A stretch of 64,000 bases of DNA from Plectrocnemia conspersa (GCA_009617715.1 VTFK01000048.1:434001-498000), one strand, 5' to 3'. Counted from the first letter of the stretch, positions 52,301 through 64,000 are shown. Numbers and translations: made by a program. The notes: generated by a model from the sequence alone, not told the origin.

Positions 52301-55300
52301 TGGACATAAAAGGACTAATTACAGATTTTACTTTAATTACATAAACATACAGCATAGACTAAATCTGTTATGTTGCTAAGAAGTTTTATAGTGTACTAAT
52401 TCTGTACAACATAGCTTGATCGGTTGTGTTGGCATTTAATATGATACTTAGTGACTAAGGCAAATGATCCTGACTGGCAAGTTTAATGGCAAAATCGGGT
52501 TTACTACCAAAATATGTTCCATTTTCTTTTTGATTCATTCCCAATTCGCATTACCTTTACCGTGTCAACAAATAAGTCATAAGAAAGGAATTGTCTTGAG
52601 AGATAAAAGCTTCTCTCATAATAAATTTTATGTCAAAGTCACAGTCAGGAAGAAATGAAAAATATGGTTTATCAACAAAATAAAATGTGAATGTAGTTGG
52701 GTATGAAAATTAGTTAATGAATAAATCTCTTATACTGCCATATACATATGTACATATACAATTAAATTTACTAAACCATATTATATTATCATAATTAAAA
52801 ATGTGTTTTATTATCTACTATGAGATTGCACACAGTAATATCCAGCATCCGTTTTATATTTTACACACAAATATAGATAAATATCTGACCAAAAAAAGTT
52901 TATAAAATTAAATATGAACTTACTTGTTCAATGCTCGTGTTTGGACATTTATACAAAGGACTCGTTCCACCGATTGTGTTTCTTCTCTGCACCATAGACC
53001 GAGGTTTCGGCATGTATATCCTCAATTGAGACGACACGTCCAAGGTAGTCGGAGATCCGGGCGGCGATAGGGTTTCGTTTTCGTCCGATGAGGAATTACC
53101 GTCAATATCCGATAGCGGAGGTTGAGCGGCAGGTGAAGGTCTATATCAAAAAATATTATTGTAAGCAAACACTCAATACATAAAAGGGTATATAAATACA
53201 TACTTTGGAAGTGGCATTTCAAAGTGCCGAATGGTTAGTAATTCAGGCCTCGGTGAGGGCAGGCTGCCCCATTTGTTATATGGTGTCCTCTTCTTACTCG
53301 GCAGACGGTACGGCTTCATGTAGATTTGACCATAAGTGTGCGTGTGTCGTGGTCTCTTCTTGAGTGTCAGGAGAACGTCTATGGAGGATTCTTGACATAG
53401 TAGCAATATCTCGTTGGCTTGCCATCCCACGACGGTTTGATAGTTTACCTTAAAGTTAAAGGCATGTTTAGATGGACATATACATTTCTATGAAATACGA
53501 AAGTGTACATATGGATGAATGATGAAACACTAATGCTGATAGGGTTTTAAAACAGCACTATCAAATGTTTATGACCAGTGTAATTTGATAACAGAATGAG
53601 ATTAAATATTAATATTATCAAATATATGCAGCATGGTTTGTAATTTAAGTACAGGGAGGTCAAGAAAGATATGTTATAATAAAAAATGGGAGAAAGTCAT
53701 TAAATATTGATAATACAGATAACAGCTCAAATGAAATAAATTACTTTCCATGTATGTTGAAAATATATACATAGACTAAAGCAATCTACAAAATGTAGAG
53801 CAGTGGTGTCAAACTCATACACAAGGAGGGGGCCACCAAATTAATTTTATCGCCTAACTTTTGCGCAAAAAAACACACGTACAGCCGGCATAATTGCGCA
53901 CAATCGAAAAAGTGCCAAATAATCGCAATTTTCAACTTGTCATATTACTAAAACTACGCTATTGATAATTATAAAAATTGTTGTGGGCATTCACTAAATA
54001 CAATAACAATGAGAACTTTTCGGTCGTAAATATACAATTTTGTCGGCTTTTGTAAAATGCCATAAGGCATAAAATAAGACTTCATAATACAAACACCACA
54101 TGTGTGACTATCCTAGAATTTGTCGGCATCAATTCTAAATGAGAATTCGTTATGGTGAGACATTTATATAAACCGATTTAGGATAATATATAAGGATATT
54201 CGATAAAAATTTTTTAAACAAAATCTCGAATCACTAATTATTTTTTAATTACTTAATTTTGTATGGAAAGAATTATAATAACGACATCTATTACAAGAAT
54301 ATACTATCTAAAATATAATTAATACCTTTTGGTGCCCTAAAATATTCATTATAGATGTTTTTACTTGAAACATATTTTGAACATCTTTTGCCAGTCTTAT
54401 TAATTTTATGACATAACGATGTCTATAATACTGATGCTCATTTGCTAATCTCGTAATAAGTATTATTAGTTTTTAAAAGAGAAAAAAATAATTGTTCACA
54501 CAGGTACTTGAAACATTGCCAATATTTTTTCTGCAAACTTACGCATTTCAATAGATGTTCTGGCATGTACAAATAAGAACCCGGAATACCAACTTCATTA
54601 TAATTTTATTTTAATACTACATTGCACTCGATTTCGAGCAATTCTACTTTTTGTATGAAGTACTAAATAATTAAAAATCATTTTCACATTCTTTGACTTC
54701 TTCAAATCGGGCTTAATATTCAAATAATAGAGCTCTTGAATATTTATAGCATATTTAAAAAATCAAAGCTGTAATATAATTCTTACATGAAGAGAAACAA
54801 ATTAAATCACAATTTTATAGTTGATTTTTTACATTCCAAGTTTTAACTTAAAAGCCTTAATTTAGTAACATAATTGTGACTTGTGACAACTATATTTTGA
54901 CTATTACATTGACTGACTGAAGTTTGAAGAGCCGCGTAATATCTGTAATGAAGGCCTAATCATACTTTCAGCAAATATATTTAAGTTTTTATCTGAATCT
55001 CCTTTCATTTCTAGAAACATTTTGATTTTATTCTGATAGTTACCAAAATCGTATTAAATGATCGAAGAGCCAACATACTTTAATAAATTAAACCATCATA
55101 TCTACATTCGACTTCTGAGGGTAATGAAGAAAACCGTCGTTGATTCTTTCCTCGAGAACGTATAAAATACTTTTTATAATAAAATCTTGAAACTCGCGCA
55201 CTAAATCACCGTAACTACGACAATAATAAGGATGATCGTAACAAAAAATGAAACTGAATAAACCGCACAATACGCCCAGGAAAAAAGGTAACACGAAATT

Positions 55301-58123
55301 ACCCTCTGATACATAGAAAAATATATCTTTATTGCGTAATGCACCGTTGACCACATTTAACCCATTGCACAATTTAATATCCAAATATGTCCATCAAGCA
55401 AATGTCAATTTCTAGAGGTGTGGACATATTTCGTTGGTTGAATAAACGAGTGCAACGATTGGCTTAATGGTCGCTGCATGGATATAATTTATCAGCGAGC
55501 TTTGCAACCCTTGATACTTAGGGCTGGTCTCCAACGGAGAGACGGTCTGAGATGTGCAGAGACGGCGAGAGAGGAACGGACATCGACTACACCGCTGCAG
55601 CCATAACTACAAGACCCCCGAGGACCATTCACTGGACATCATCCCTCCGCCAGCTTCTCCACCACCGCTCAGAGAATAACAATAATCGCCTATAATAGTT
55701 TGTTACAATATTAAATTCATTACCAGTTTCCAGCGTCTTACTGGCTGCGAAGTCACACCCCTTAGGGTTAGAAACCTTAAAAAAATTTAGCACATATTCA
55801 TTTCTATGACTCAAGGAACACAATGGTAAATATTGCTTTTGGGGAAAAAAAATACTGATACTCATATTTTAACTAAAAACCCATTTAGAATTAAGATTAA
55901 CCCATTAAGGAACTGTAGTAGAATCTTTAAGAGGCAAAATAACAGTAACGTAAAATGGAAAATAAGTGTACACCTGGACTCCAAACTTAAATTTAATAAA
56001 CATATTTTGGAACTTTGTTCTAAATGTCTTGCCGCCTACGCGGCTTTAGATCGATATTTAATATATAGAGAGCGCTTACTACAAAAAATAAAATCCTAAT
56101 CTATAAACAATTAACCAAACGTAAGTAAGTAGTTTTCATAAAAGCCAGAAAAGATATTACACTTTTTACCGTTTGATAAATAGTAATATTGTAAAAGTAT
56201 ATCACGGAAAAATAGTTCAAAATTTAAAAATCTTTTCAAAAAATAGTGACATCTCTTAGCATTTAAAAAAATTTAAGCACTCGTATGTGCGCCAATTAAA
56301 ACACGCACATGTGCATGTCCTGGCGCCTAAGAAAATAATCAAAATGCACACATGTGTGCGCCCCGACGTCCATATGTTAATATTCCAAATTCATAACATA
56401 GCAAGAATTATGTATTTGAACTTGTAGTACATATAACTTTATAAATAAGATTATGCGCAAAGTTTGAACAAAATTATTAAATTAAAGTACAAATATTTCT
56501 ATAGAAAAATGATTACCATTATATGAAATATATACTAGAAATGTTTACTATTGTAAATAGCGTTCTTAATATTATGTAAGATTGTTCTTCAAATAAATTA
56601 TTAACATAACAAAATTAGGTCTGAAAATCTTTACATGTTAAAAAGCTTGAATCTACCTGTACTAGAAATTAAAAAGTTAATTAATCAATATACTTCAATG
56701 CAGTTATTAAACAATTTCATATAAAATATCTAAGTAATAACTAGTTTTTTTTTTAACATACTTGGACAATTTCATCTCCATTTTCTATCTTGCCGCTCAG
56801 GTGTGATGGGAAACCGAGTTTTATGTCAATAATCTGATGGATTCCATTGATGCTTGGCAAAATATCGAAACCTAACTCGTTTTCCTTCTTTTTAAGCGTG
56901 ACCAGATCTAAAGTCGCAGGCTGCATTATCATAGGATCGGAGATATTCTATAAAAAAATATAATAAGTATATCCATCATATAAAAACCTAAATAAATACC
57001 TCATAAATATAAAATTAATTACTTGAACAATATTATCGGCTATCTCGGCGACTTTTTTAGACAAATCTTTTATATTCTCGAGTGGTTTCACAGCAAAAGT
57101 TCCTAGATGAGCGAGAGTTGCCATTTTTAACGAGAGCTTTAAAAGATCCGACTTTATCACCATATAATCAGTTTTATCGGTGAACGGTGATCTGTAAATC
57201 GATTAAAATCAATATAAATTGTATCAAATGATTACTTATAAATGAGCAAAATGTGGCTAACCTATCCAACCATAAAACCAACGTTTTAACCATTCCCATG
57301 ATATACGTGAGATCACTGAGCGTCTGGGTCTCCAATTTAGACTTATCTTCGTATTGGAGTAATTCATTATACAGCGACGTTGCCGAACATGATAGTTTTA
57401 AAGCTAAATATTGTAGATTTTCACGATCTAATTCATAATGCTAAAATAAAAAAAAATTGTTGAACATTTTACCAACGTAAACGTTATTATATAACAATTT
57501 AAAATATACGTACGAAATTTCGTAATTGAGCTACCGCCTCCAAGATCAGTTCTTGATGTCCGATGGTGCAAATATTCAAGTTGTCTAAATTGTCTGCGCG
57601 GAAACCTAACAGCTGATATCCGTGGACTTGATTGGCTAGGAATACTGAGGCGTATACGGCAACTGATTCATCGACACCTAAGAATATGTTAACAAATAAG
57701 GAATTCAATTAGTTAATTGTGTTAACAGCTATGAAGCTCGTCGCACGATGACTTTGTATACTGACGCTGCGCGTTCACTTTATCAATTAAGCTTATTAGT
57801 CACTCAGTGCAAGTGAAAACTTAGTGGGTTAGCAAAACAAGGTCAAAATGCGATCAATGAGATTTTTTGTCGAGTGCAACGAATTTTAAGACATGATATG
57901 TAGTGTTACGATGACTTTTAGCGTTTATTAGTCGTTTCAGTGGGTTTAATTGAGATAATTCACGAGTTTGCGCAAAAATTAGTGACGCACCTGAGGGGTT
58001 AATGCAAAGTCAGAGGGAAACGTCAGATATTGTGGTGATGAGGGTTATGACGGAAAAATCGTTACCTTTTAACCAGTCTGCCGTTTGGTCAGGTGACCAT
58101 TCTGCTACGTTTACGTACGCCAT
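46356..58123 (-). CDS. cnk: Connector enhancer of KSR (CNK), Ras/MAPK scaffold
   Basis: Coding segments: 58066-58123, 57514-57677, 57262-57440, 57023-57191, 56762-56947, 53204-53448, 52924-53140, 50386-51661, 49944-50098, 47993-49867, 46675-46918 and 46356-46589, about 1,667 aa. Start MAYVNVAEWSPDQTADWLKG opens a SAM domain (about 5-72). A CRIC domain follows (about 75-190), then a PDZ domain split by an intron (about 200-285; LGFDIL, NGDEIVQVNYQTVVGWQ). Next come a long low-complexity linker with PPEPPPRPLS and PGYVPPKPK, a PH domain split over two exons (about 835-950; GEMQGYLFQRCRTK ... SIWVENITRATL), and a serine-rich tail ending DYSHLEYPPVFEPETYTLAHP. CNK binds Raf and KSR at the membrane in receptor tyrosine kinase signalling. 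All junctions are in phase except inside segment 47993-49867: after the PH domain the frame reads into TAA at 49661-49663, while the downstream frame starts before 49641. Either a short intron or an indel is needed. The donor at 46674 (GTCTTC) is weak. Confidence 0.95.
55480..55680. other. GC-rich island in the large cnk intron
   Basis: Contains GGTCTCCAACGGAGAGACGG, GAGACGGCGAGAGAGGAACG and ACACCGCTGCAGCC. Open in some frames but with no motif I recognise. Possibly the 3' end of a retroelement, since a LINE fragment lies 200 bases away. Confidence 0.35.
55860..56130 (+). mobile_element. LINE reverse-transcriptase C-terminal fragment
   Basis: Plus strand: HLDSKLKFNKHILELCSKCL, AAYAALDRYLIYRERLLQK and, after a frame shift, LIYKQLT. 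This matches the LDSKLKFNxHI...LIYKQL region downstream of the catalytic core in jockey/CR1-group elements. Inserted antisense to cnk in its large intron. Lacks the rest of the element. Confidence 0.65.
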
Positions 58124-58399
58124 TCGCGATGCATCCCTGTCGTTCGTGTAGTGACAGGTAGCGCTGTTTTTAAATAGCAAGATTACAACACGTCACATTT
58201 TGACCATATACTTTATAAGATAAAACTTATAAATTAAAATATGAATATTTTTATAAAAATGGATATATGTGTCTACTTTTTTAATTTCTTTATTTAAAAA
58301 TTTACAAAAAAAATTTACAAATATATCTCAAAATTTAAATATGCAGTTTTGTTCGACATTACCCCATTTAGTATAAATTAGGTCTTTTGCGGCTTCCGT

Positions 58400-58865
58400 A
58401 AATTATGTCACAAGTTTTTCGTAAAATTTGAAACTACCTTTCTCTCCTATGTCATAAATTGTCACACCATTTCAGACCCTCTCTCCCCTCCCTCCGTACG
58501 CACGTCACAGAATCAAAATTATTTTGATTTACAAAAGCAACAATAGGTATCATTAGTACTATAAGATATGTATTTGTGTGGAATTGATGTTGCTGAATAA
58601 TTCCTTTTACAAGTTCTGTATAATAATAATAAAATATGTACTCGATATTTATAGGCATATATTGTAAACAAATCACATATTGACACATTGGAGTTTGATG
58701 AATTTTACATTATATTTCTGTTTTAGGAAAACTATTTTATTAAAAAATACTTTAGGCTTGATGAACAAATACAAATTCGTGATGTCACATTTTTTTAAAA
58801 ACCTCTCCTACTCCTCCTTGTCACAAACTGTCACAATTCCGCTGACCTTTTCTCTCCTAGACCAG
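58400..58865. repeat. GTCAC...CCTCC repeat, two copies
   Basis: Two segments in the same orientation, 58405-58510 and 58780-58862, share the pattern TATGTCACA(A/T)... CTCTCC...TGTCA(C/T)AAA(T/C)TGTCACA...ACC(C/T)T(C/T)TCTCC. This resembles a short dispersed repeat that I recall from several insect genomes. It lies just upstream of the cnk start codon region. Confidence 0.5.
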
Positions 58866-59339
58866 TGATATAATTTATGGAAGTCGCTTTATAACAAAAA
58901 TATCAAATTAAATACACAATTATCATTTGTATTTAAAAAATATTTCTTGTAATTAAAAGAAAATTAACATGTGTATTATATTTTAGTGCGGTAGTCACAG
59001 CCACTATGTTACTGTTAGTCTTACACATTAAAAAAATATGATTTACTATTTTTTTTTAATATTATTTCAATTTGATTTTTAGATTAGGCTTCGTTAGCGC
59101 AAAGCATAAAATGCTTATTTATGCGCACACTATATCGAAGATAAAAAAAATGTTTTATTGGCGTTTATATGGCTTGATCGACGTTAACTTTCAATCCTCG
59201 TATGAAGTTAGTATATGTAGCACGTTCACGGTTAAAACGTACTTGGTTTATTTGCAATTCGGATAATTATACAGTGATCCAATTCGAGTTTCCTATGTTA
59301 GCAACACTGTAAATCAGACAGCTATCAATAATCACGCGT

Positions 59340-59398
59340 GTTCATTGTGTGTATACAAATTTACGGAACTATGTATACAAATTTACGGAAATATTATG
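59340..59398. repeat. Short tandem duplication
   Basis: GTATACAAATTTACGGAA occurs twice, separated by four bases (about 59350-59390), directly before the transposase relic. Confidence 0.7.
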
Positions 59399-59449
59399 GT
59401 CAGTTTCATTATCCTAGGTATTACCGAAGTACAAAAACCGCGGGTAACA

Positions 59450-59645
59450 AAGAATTTTTAAGGAAAATCTTATTCTATTATAAGACACATTTCCACCTCT
59501 TTGGGTATGTTAATAAGCAAAATTGCCGTGTATGGGGCGAAGAAAATCCTCATGTAATACACTAAAGATCATTACATGCGCAAAAAGGGATTGTTTGGTG
59601 CACATTGTGGTCAGATGACGTCATTGAGCCTTACTTATTTTAATT
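59450..59645 (+). pseudogene. Mariner/Tc-like transposase relic
   Basis: Plus strand: THFHLFGYVNKQNCRVWGEE NPHVIH, a stop (TAA), then in the same frame RSLHAQKGIVWCTLW SDDVIEPYLF and TAA. The FHL-GYVNKQNCR-WG-ENPH...LH--K-IVWC-LWS--VI-PY-F pattern is the catalytic-core segment (second aspartate region) of an insect IS630/Tc-mariner-like transposase. Only this segment is present and it carries an internal stop. Confidence 0.75.
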
Positions 59646-59733
59646 TTTGCTGTTCAATTTTTTGTTTCACTACTAATAAACCGCCATCATTAATTTTATT
59701 ATAAAATTACTCATGAGGCTAAGCATTAAGTTT

Positions 59734-59955
59734 GTGGGAGTCTAGATTTGTTATGGCCAAAACTTGGCGGCATTTGAGTAGCACTGGCGTGACGTTTATG
59801 CTCTCGACTGGCAATCTTCAGGCGATTCGCGCGCGCGCCCCGTACTTTGTAAACCACGTAAACAACTATTAATCATCAATAAAAACATTACTGCAGCAGC
59901 TCAATCTGTCTAATTGTCACCTGTCACCACCTCGCTGCTAAAAGTTTATCTCCAA
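59734..59955. repeat. Dispersed repeat family A, copy 3
   Basis: GTGGGAGTCTAGATTTG, GGCCAAAACTTGGCGGCATT, GTAGCACTGGCGTGACG, and later CTCAATCTGTCTAATTGTCA with CCTGTCACCACCTCGC, in the same order as the copy at 24.82 kb. Confidence 0.7.
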
Positions 59956-60419
59956 TTATTAATTTATTCATACTGTTAATCAAAGGACAAAACGAAACTA
60001 AAAATATTTTTTTTTTATTACAATTAGGATAACTGGTAAATCATTAACTACAGTTAAAACCCGAAGGGCCGAAGATTTATCTTTTCATCCCAGAAGTTGG
60101 CGTTCTTTTAGTTGAACTGTGACCTAGACTCTCTTGGGAATACCATCTTAACAGGGCTTAGAATGAGCAGTGAAAGTCAATGTACACACACATGTTAATT
60201 TATACAATGGCCACCCGATGGCTTACAAAAAATACCATTTAGCGGAATCGTAGTTCTACGACCAGTTGGACGACTAGCGCACGATGCGCTGTTGGTATAC
60301 CGCGGCCGTTAGTCATAACAATTAAGTTGACCATATTTCACATAAATAAGAACACTATACTTTTATCAGATTTTGGTATAACTAGTTTTATAACAAATTA
60401 TTATGTTCATGTTAGTGAA

Positions 60420-60430
60420 TTTATTTTATT
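60420..60430 (-). terminator. Polyadenylation signals of the CFAP58-like gene
   Basis: Two overlapping AATAAA hexamers on the minus strand, about 60 bases past the stop codon at 60489-60491. Confidence 0.5.
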
Positions 60431-60488
60431 TCAGAAATATATGTGTACATTTTTAAATAAAATACATTTTTTTGAATTATTTAAAAAT

Positions 60489-61751
60489 TTACTTTTTTAA
60501 ATTTTGCGTCGATTCTCTTTTTGCAGAAAAGTTAAAACCACCACCTATAAATTTCCTTGAGTCCGCTGAGCTTTCAGGATTCTTTAAAGATCTTTCCATA
60601 TTTACAGGAGCACTTTCACAGCTGCGTTCATTTTTTAAGGTTCTTAGAGTGCCGTTCATTTGTGGAGCTTTATAATTTTCTATCTTGAAAGTTTGATTTA
60701 TTTTGTAATCCATTAGTTCTTCTTTAATTTTCAATTCTAAAAAAAATATAATAGTTATTTACACATATTATACATTTTTATTTTAATATCCATCATTTAA
60801 TTAGTATTACAAAAAACAATAATACTTTACCTGTAACCAACGCTTTGACTTTTTCATTTTTTTCCAGTAATTGTTTCTTCAATTTATTTACTTCATCCTA
60901 ATAAAAAATATATTTTTTTTTAATATAGTTTAATATCATGCATATGTTTTTATTAATACCTTTGGTGATGCGTCTTCTGATATTTTTTTGATATTTTTCT
61001 CACCTAAAAGTGATTCCATTTGTTTGATTTTTTCAGTCTGCATTAAAGATTTCCTAAAGAAAATATTGCAAGTTATTAAAAAAATATAAAGCAAAACCAG
61101 TTTTAGATATACTTCTGTAACATCTGCACTTGTTCAATCAGTTCTAGCATACTAGGATCAGTCCCTTCTAATTTCCTCCATCTATGTATATTTTGAGGAG
61201 TTTTCATCAAATCTTCTAATGCTCGAGCCCGTATTCTCTCACGGTTCAACTCCCTTTCCAATGTGATAATCTAAATTCGATTATTTTTAAATAATGTTAT
61301 AACAGACAGGAAATGTTTATTAAAATACAATCATACTTCTTTTCTAAGATCGGTCATATTTCCTATTTCGTTCAAAAGTATAGTTTTTTCATGCCTTAGT
61401 CTTTGTATTTCAAGCTTTAGCAATCGGATATCATCTAAACGTTGACTGTACTCTTTTTCTCCTTAAACAATAATTATTTAAAGAAAATTATAAAACGAAT
61501 AATAGGTTAGATAGTAAATATACTTTTATCAGCAGCAAACTGTAATAATTTTATTTTATCTTCTTGCATAGATAATTCATTGTTCTTTTTTACTAATTGC
61601 GTGCCAATATTGTCTCTCTCAATCATAATATTCTCATATTTTTTATCCATCTTAATTGTGTATCTGAAGTTAATAAAAACATTATATTATTTATGTATTA
61701 GTTTTTCTATAATTATATACCTAATTTTTAGTATACTACACTAAACTTACC
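60489..61751 (-). CDS. CFAP58-like coiled-coil protein, C-terminal part only
   Basis: Coding exons 61524-61650 (exon starts 61663), 61337-61461, 61113-61270, 60960-61053, 60831-60897 and 60489-60736 join in phase to 819 nt, a 272-aa protein beginning MDKKYENIMIERDNIGTQLV. A non-coding first exon probably ends at 61751 (GTAAGT donor), joined by an 87-base intron. The protein is almost entirely charged coiled coil. RERIRARALEDLM, NIHRWRKLEGTDPS and the terminal FIGGGFNF correspond to the C-terminal third of CFAP58 (CCDC147), a cilia- and flagella-associated protein needed for sperm axoneme and mid-piece structure in other animals. Normal CFAP58 is around 870 aa, so the N-terminal two thirds are missing. 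The frame upstream of the ATG stays open for 11 codons and then meets TAA. The ebony 3' end lies about 0.9 kb upstream. It may be a truncated gene or duplicate, or be missing distant 5' exons. All splice sites look intact. Confidence 0.82.
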
Positions 61752-62642
61752 TAATCAATTCTACTATTTCACGAAAATATGTTTATAAATTAATCTTGAT
61801 TTCTATAGCAACTGCTGCTTAGCTACAATATATTGATCACACTATGAAGCATTATATTTTTTTAAAACCAATGTATTTGATATCTATTGTTATTATTTTT
61901 TATATAATACAAAGCGATAAATATTAATAATAAATTTAACTATTTAGTTCCCGAAATCTGAAATATTGACTTTGGTATGGATTGAAGAAAGAATCTGATA
62001 CATTAATAGGGTGTATGGTATTTGATTTAGGGGTAAATAACATTTACTACAAACATATATTTTTGTTATTACCGTTGGTATTTAAAAGTAATCCTAAAAG
62101 GTATGGAAACAAAAATGAAGGAATATTATTTAGTATTAGTATTTTTTAATTTTAAAATAAAAAATATCTGTAGTTTGTAAATATTTATTTTCACATCTAT
62201 TTTTGTAACTAAAAATTAGGAAGGAAAATTCGTTCATTGAAAATTCCGATAAATTTAAGGAAAACAGCAATTTCTAAAATGCAATTTTAATATCATAGTT
62301 ATTCTTGCTTTTTACGATCCTTTATTAATTAATAATCTGATCGAGGATCAATTTCATTTTCAATACCTCAATACCTTACAATCCATTTTGTATATTTTTG
62401 TTTACTAATAAACGTAATCTATTTATAATTTATTGTGTATTCATTCATAAAAATGTATATTTTTATGCATATTCTTACAAAAATAATAATTACGTTAACA
62501 ATTCACACTTTATTATAAATGTAGATATAACACTTTGTCGTTATTATCATTCTATGTATATCACATCTCTTTGCTATCATATTTTAATCATTATTTACAC
62601 ATACAAAACCATTATACAATAACTAATCGACTAACTTAAAAA

Positions 62643-62648
62643 TTTAAT
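62643..62648 (-). terminator. Possible polyadenylation signal of ebony
   Basis: The variant hexamer ATTAAA lies about 33 bases after the ebony stop. It is the only candidate close to the stop codon. Confidence 0.35.
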
Positions 62649-62680
62649 AAATAAACTATCAAATAATAATACTGTGCATT

Positions 62681-64000
62681 TTATAATCTTTTTAGGCAGA
62701 CTGTAGCAGTTTGTGAATCAGGAGCTTTGCTGAACGGTTCCCAACCACTATGCGTTGTATAATGATTCAGTTGATATTCCATCAAAATTTCATATCCCAT
62801 TACATCAGTGGCGAGTTGCTAAAAAGCATATTGTTTAATATGGAACATATAATATAAACATAAGATATAAATATTTACCTGCGTTAACGGACTTGTGTTT
62901 GTTGTGAATATGTATTGGAATCCCTTCCTTTTAGCAATGCTTACAATCTCTTCTTCCATGAAATGAATCACAGATACATTTTCCTGTGTGCTTAACTCAG
63001 AATGTGTAGCCATCATGAAGGAATGTATTATTTTTCCCAATCTCCATTGGTAAGTGTAAATCCCTTGAATCGTATATAAGTAATATAATAATATTAAAAA
63101 AATCAATCAATAATTATTAATTATATAATTACCTCATTGGCTTTTCAAGATATTCAAGAAATTCAAATATTGTCATAAGACCACTTTCAATCATTACTTC
63201 AGGTTCATCTCTCAAGTCAAAGTTTAAAGCAACTCCGACTAATTTACCGCTTGATTGAGATTTCACTACAAAACTAAATCCTTTCTCAATCACCAAACTC
63301 CAGACCTTTTCTAAGAGATCGAAATAGTCTTGTTCTTTAATATAGGCTTTCAATAACTGTTCCAACTCTGCTTTTTCATAAAAACTCGATACAATCATTC
63401 TGTAAATCGTATATAATATATATATAAATAATATATCTAAAGATATTATTTTAACTCTATCGCATACTTTAAACACTCTTCTTTATGAACATCGTTCAAA
63501 CTCTCCGAAGAGTATTCCTTTGATGTCATTCCATCCAAGAGATTGTATATATCGTTTGATCCATTGCTTATTCTATCGAGAACTTCACCTAAGTTCTTAG
63601 CTGTGATGAAATCTGTTATGCCTAAAATTATATTAAATGCGTTTTGTAATCTTGATGAGTAATTTCATATACAAATTATTTACCTATTATATAGCCTTGT
63701 TCTCGGAGTTGAGAAATTGTGTAGATGGAGTTCAAAGAATTTCCTCCTAGCTCATAATAGTTTGATGTAAGTGATAATGTGTGTCTAGCTGATCTTCCAA
63801 TGATAGATCCAACTGTTTCAAAGAGCACTTCAGCAGCTTTCATCTTCAATGGTGTAACTCCAGAGTAGTCAATGTCCAATGTTATTTCAGTATCATCTAA
63901 TTTATATAAGGACATTATTTATTAAACGTGTATTTATATGATACGCTATAGATTAACTCACCGTTATTATTTGTGTTTTCATACATTTTCAATAGAGCTT
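62681..64000 (-). CDS. ebony: Ebony, beta-alanyl-amine synthetase (3' end, partial)
   Basis: Six coding exons are visible: 63962-64000 (runs off the edge), 63684-63896, 63468-63621, 63133-63399, 62879-63041 and 62681-62818, all in phase, giving about 326 C-terminal residues. The second holds the carrier (thiolation) domain: SNYYELGGNSLNSIYTISQL, where the serine of GGNS takes the phosphopantetheine arm. The remaining exons encode the C-terminal amine-selecting domain, which has a GNAT-like fold in the fly enzyme (KIIHSFMMATHS, HFMEEEI, IFTTNTSPLTQ), ending TVCLKRL*. The adenylation domain that activates beta-alanine lies beyond the window. Ebony joins beta-alanine to dopamine for light cuticle and to histamine in glia for neurotransmitter recycling. 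The acceptor at 63042-63043 (CAATGGAG) is the least certain junction. No damage is seen. Confidence 0.95.

Larger units (their letters stand above)
53449..56761 (-). other. Large intron within the cnk PDZ domain
   Basis: This 3.3 kb intron separates the two halves of the PDZ-coding sequence. It is mostly AT-rich. It contains a GC-rich island at 55480-55680 with no recognisable product and a plus-strand LINE fragment at about 55860-56130. The minus-strand ORF at 55088-55384 (98 aa) has no recognised motif and no splice context. Confidence 0.7.

Noticed and set aside
1..64000. tRNA, rRNA and CRISPR arrays
   Set aside because: No cloverleaf with internal A/B boxes, no rRNA-like sequence and no regularly spaced direct repeats were seen by eye. 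A tRNAscan run would be decisive for tRNAs.

Overview
The window is nuclear DNA from an insect, probably holometabolous; the order cannot be fixed from the sequence. Reasons: very AT-rich intergenic DNA, spliced protein genes with GT-AG introns from about 65 bases to several kb, and insect-type proteins (an Ebony beta-alanyl-amine synthetase, a CNK scaffold with SAM-CRIC-PDZ-PH order, and a CHMP1 very close to the fly protein). There are also decayed non-LTR, mariner/Tc-like, hAT-like and piggyBac-like elements. I see no bacterial, viral or organellar genes.

Layout. Bases 1-35.8 kb are gene-poor. They hold AT-rich DNA, a decayed LINE on the minus strand (6.8-7.9 kb), a mariner-like relic (10.4-10.9 kb), small inverted-repeat elements (14.5 and 14.8 kb), a second LINE relic (20.8-21.1 kb) next to a 0.9 kb nested inverted-repeat element (21.1-22.05 kb), and two GC-rich exon-like islands on the plus strand (18.81-18.89 and 33.17-33.45 kb). 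These islands could be the end of an unidentified gene with a 14 kb intron. From 35.9 kb on, the window is genic: Chmp1 (minus, 4 exons, 203 aa), DUS3 (plus, single exon, 581 aa), cnk (minus, 12 coding segments, about 1,667 aa), a CFAP58-like C-terminal gene (minus, 6 coding exons, 272 aa) and the 3' end of ebony (minus, continuing past the right edge).

The genes are unrelated in function: endosomal sorting (CHMP1), tRNA dihydrouridylation (DUS3), Ras/MAPK scaffolding (CNK), a ciliary/flagellar coiled-coil protein (CFAP58-like), and cuticle pigmentation with histamine/dopamine conjugation (Ebony). Three minus-strand genes (ebony, CFAP58-like, cnk) follow head to tail at 46-64 kb.

The most useful second looks are a reading-frame break in cnk just after the PH domain, the absence of the N-terminal two thirds of CFAP58 despite an intact spliced C-terminal ORF, and the two-exon orphan on the plus strand. 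I did not find a convincing undescribed system.
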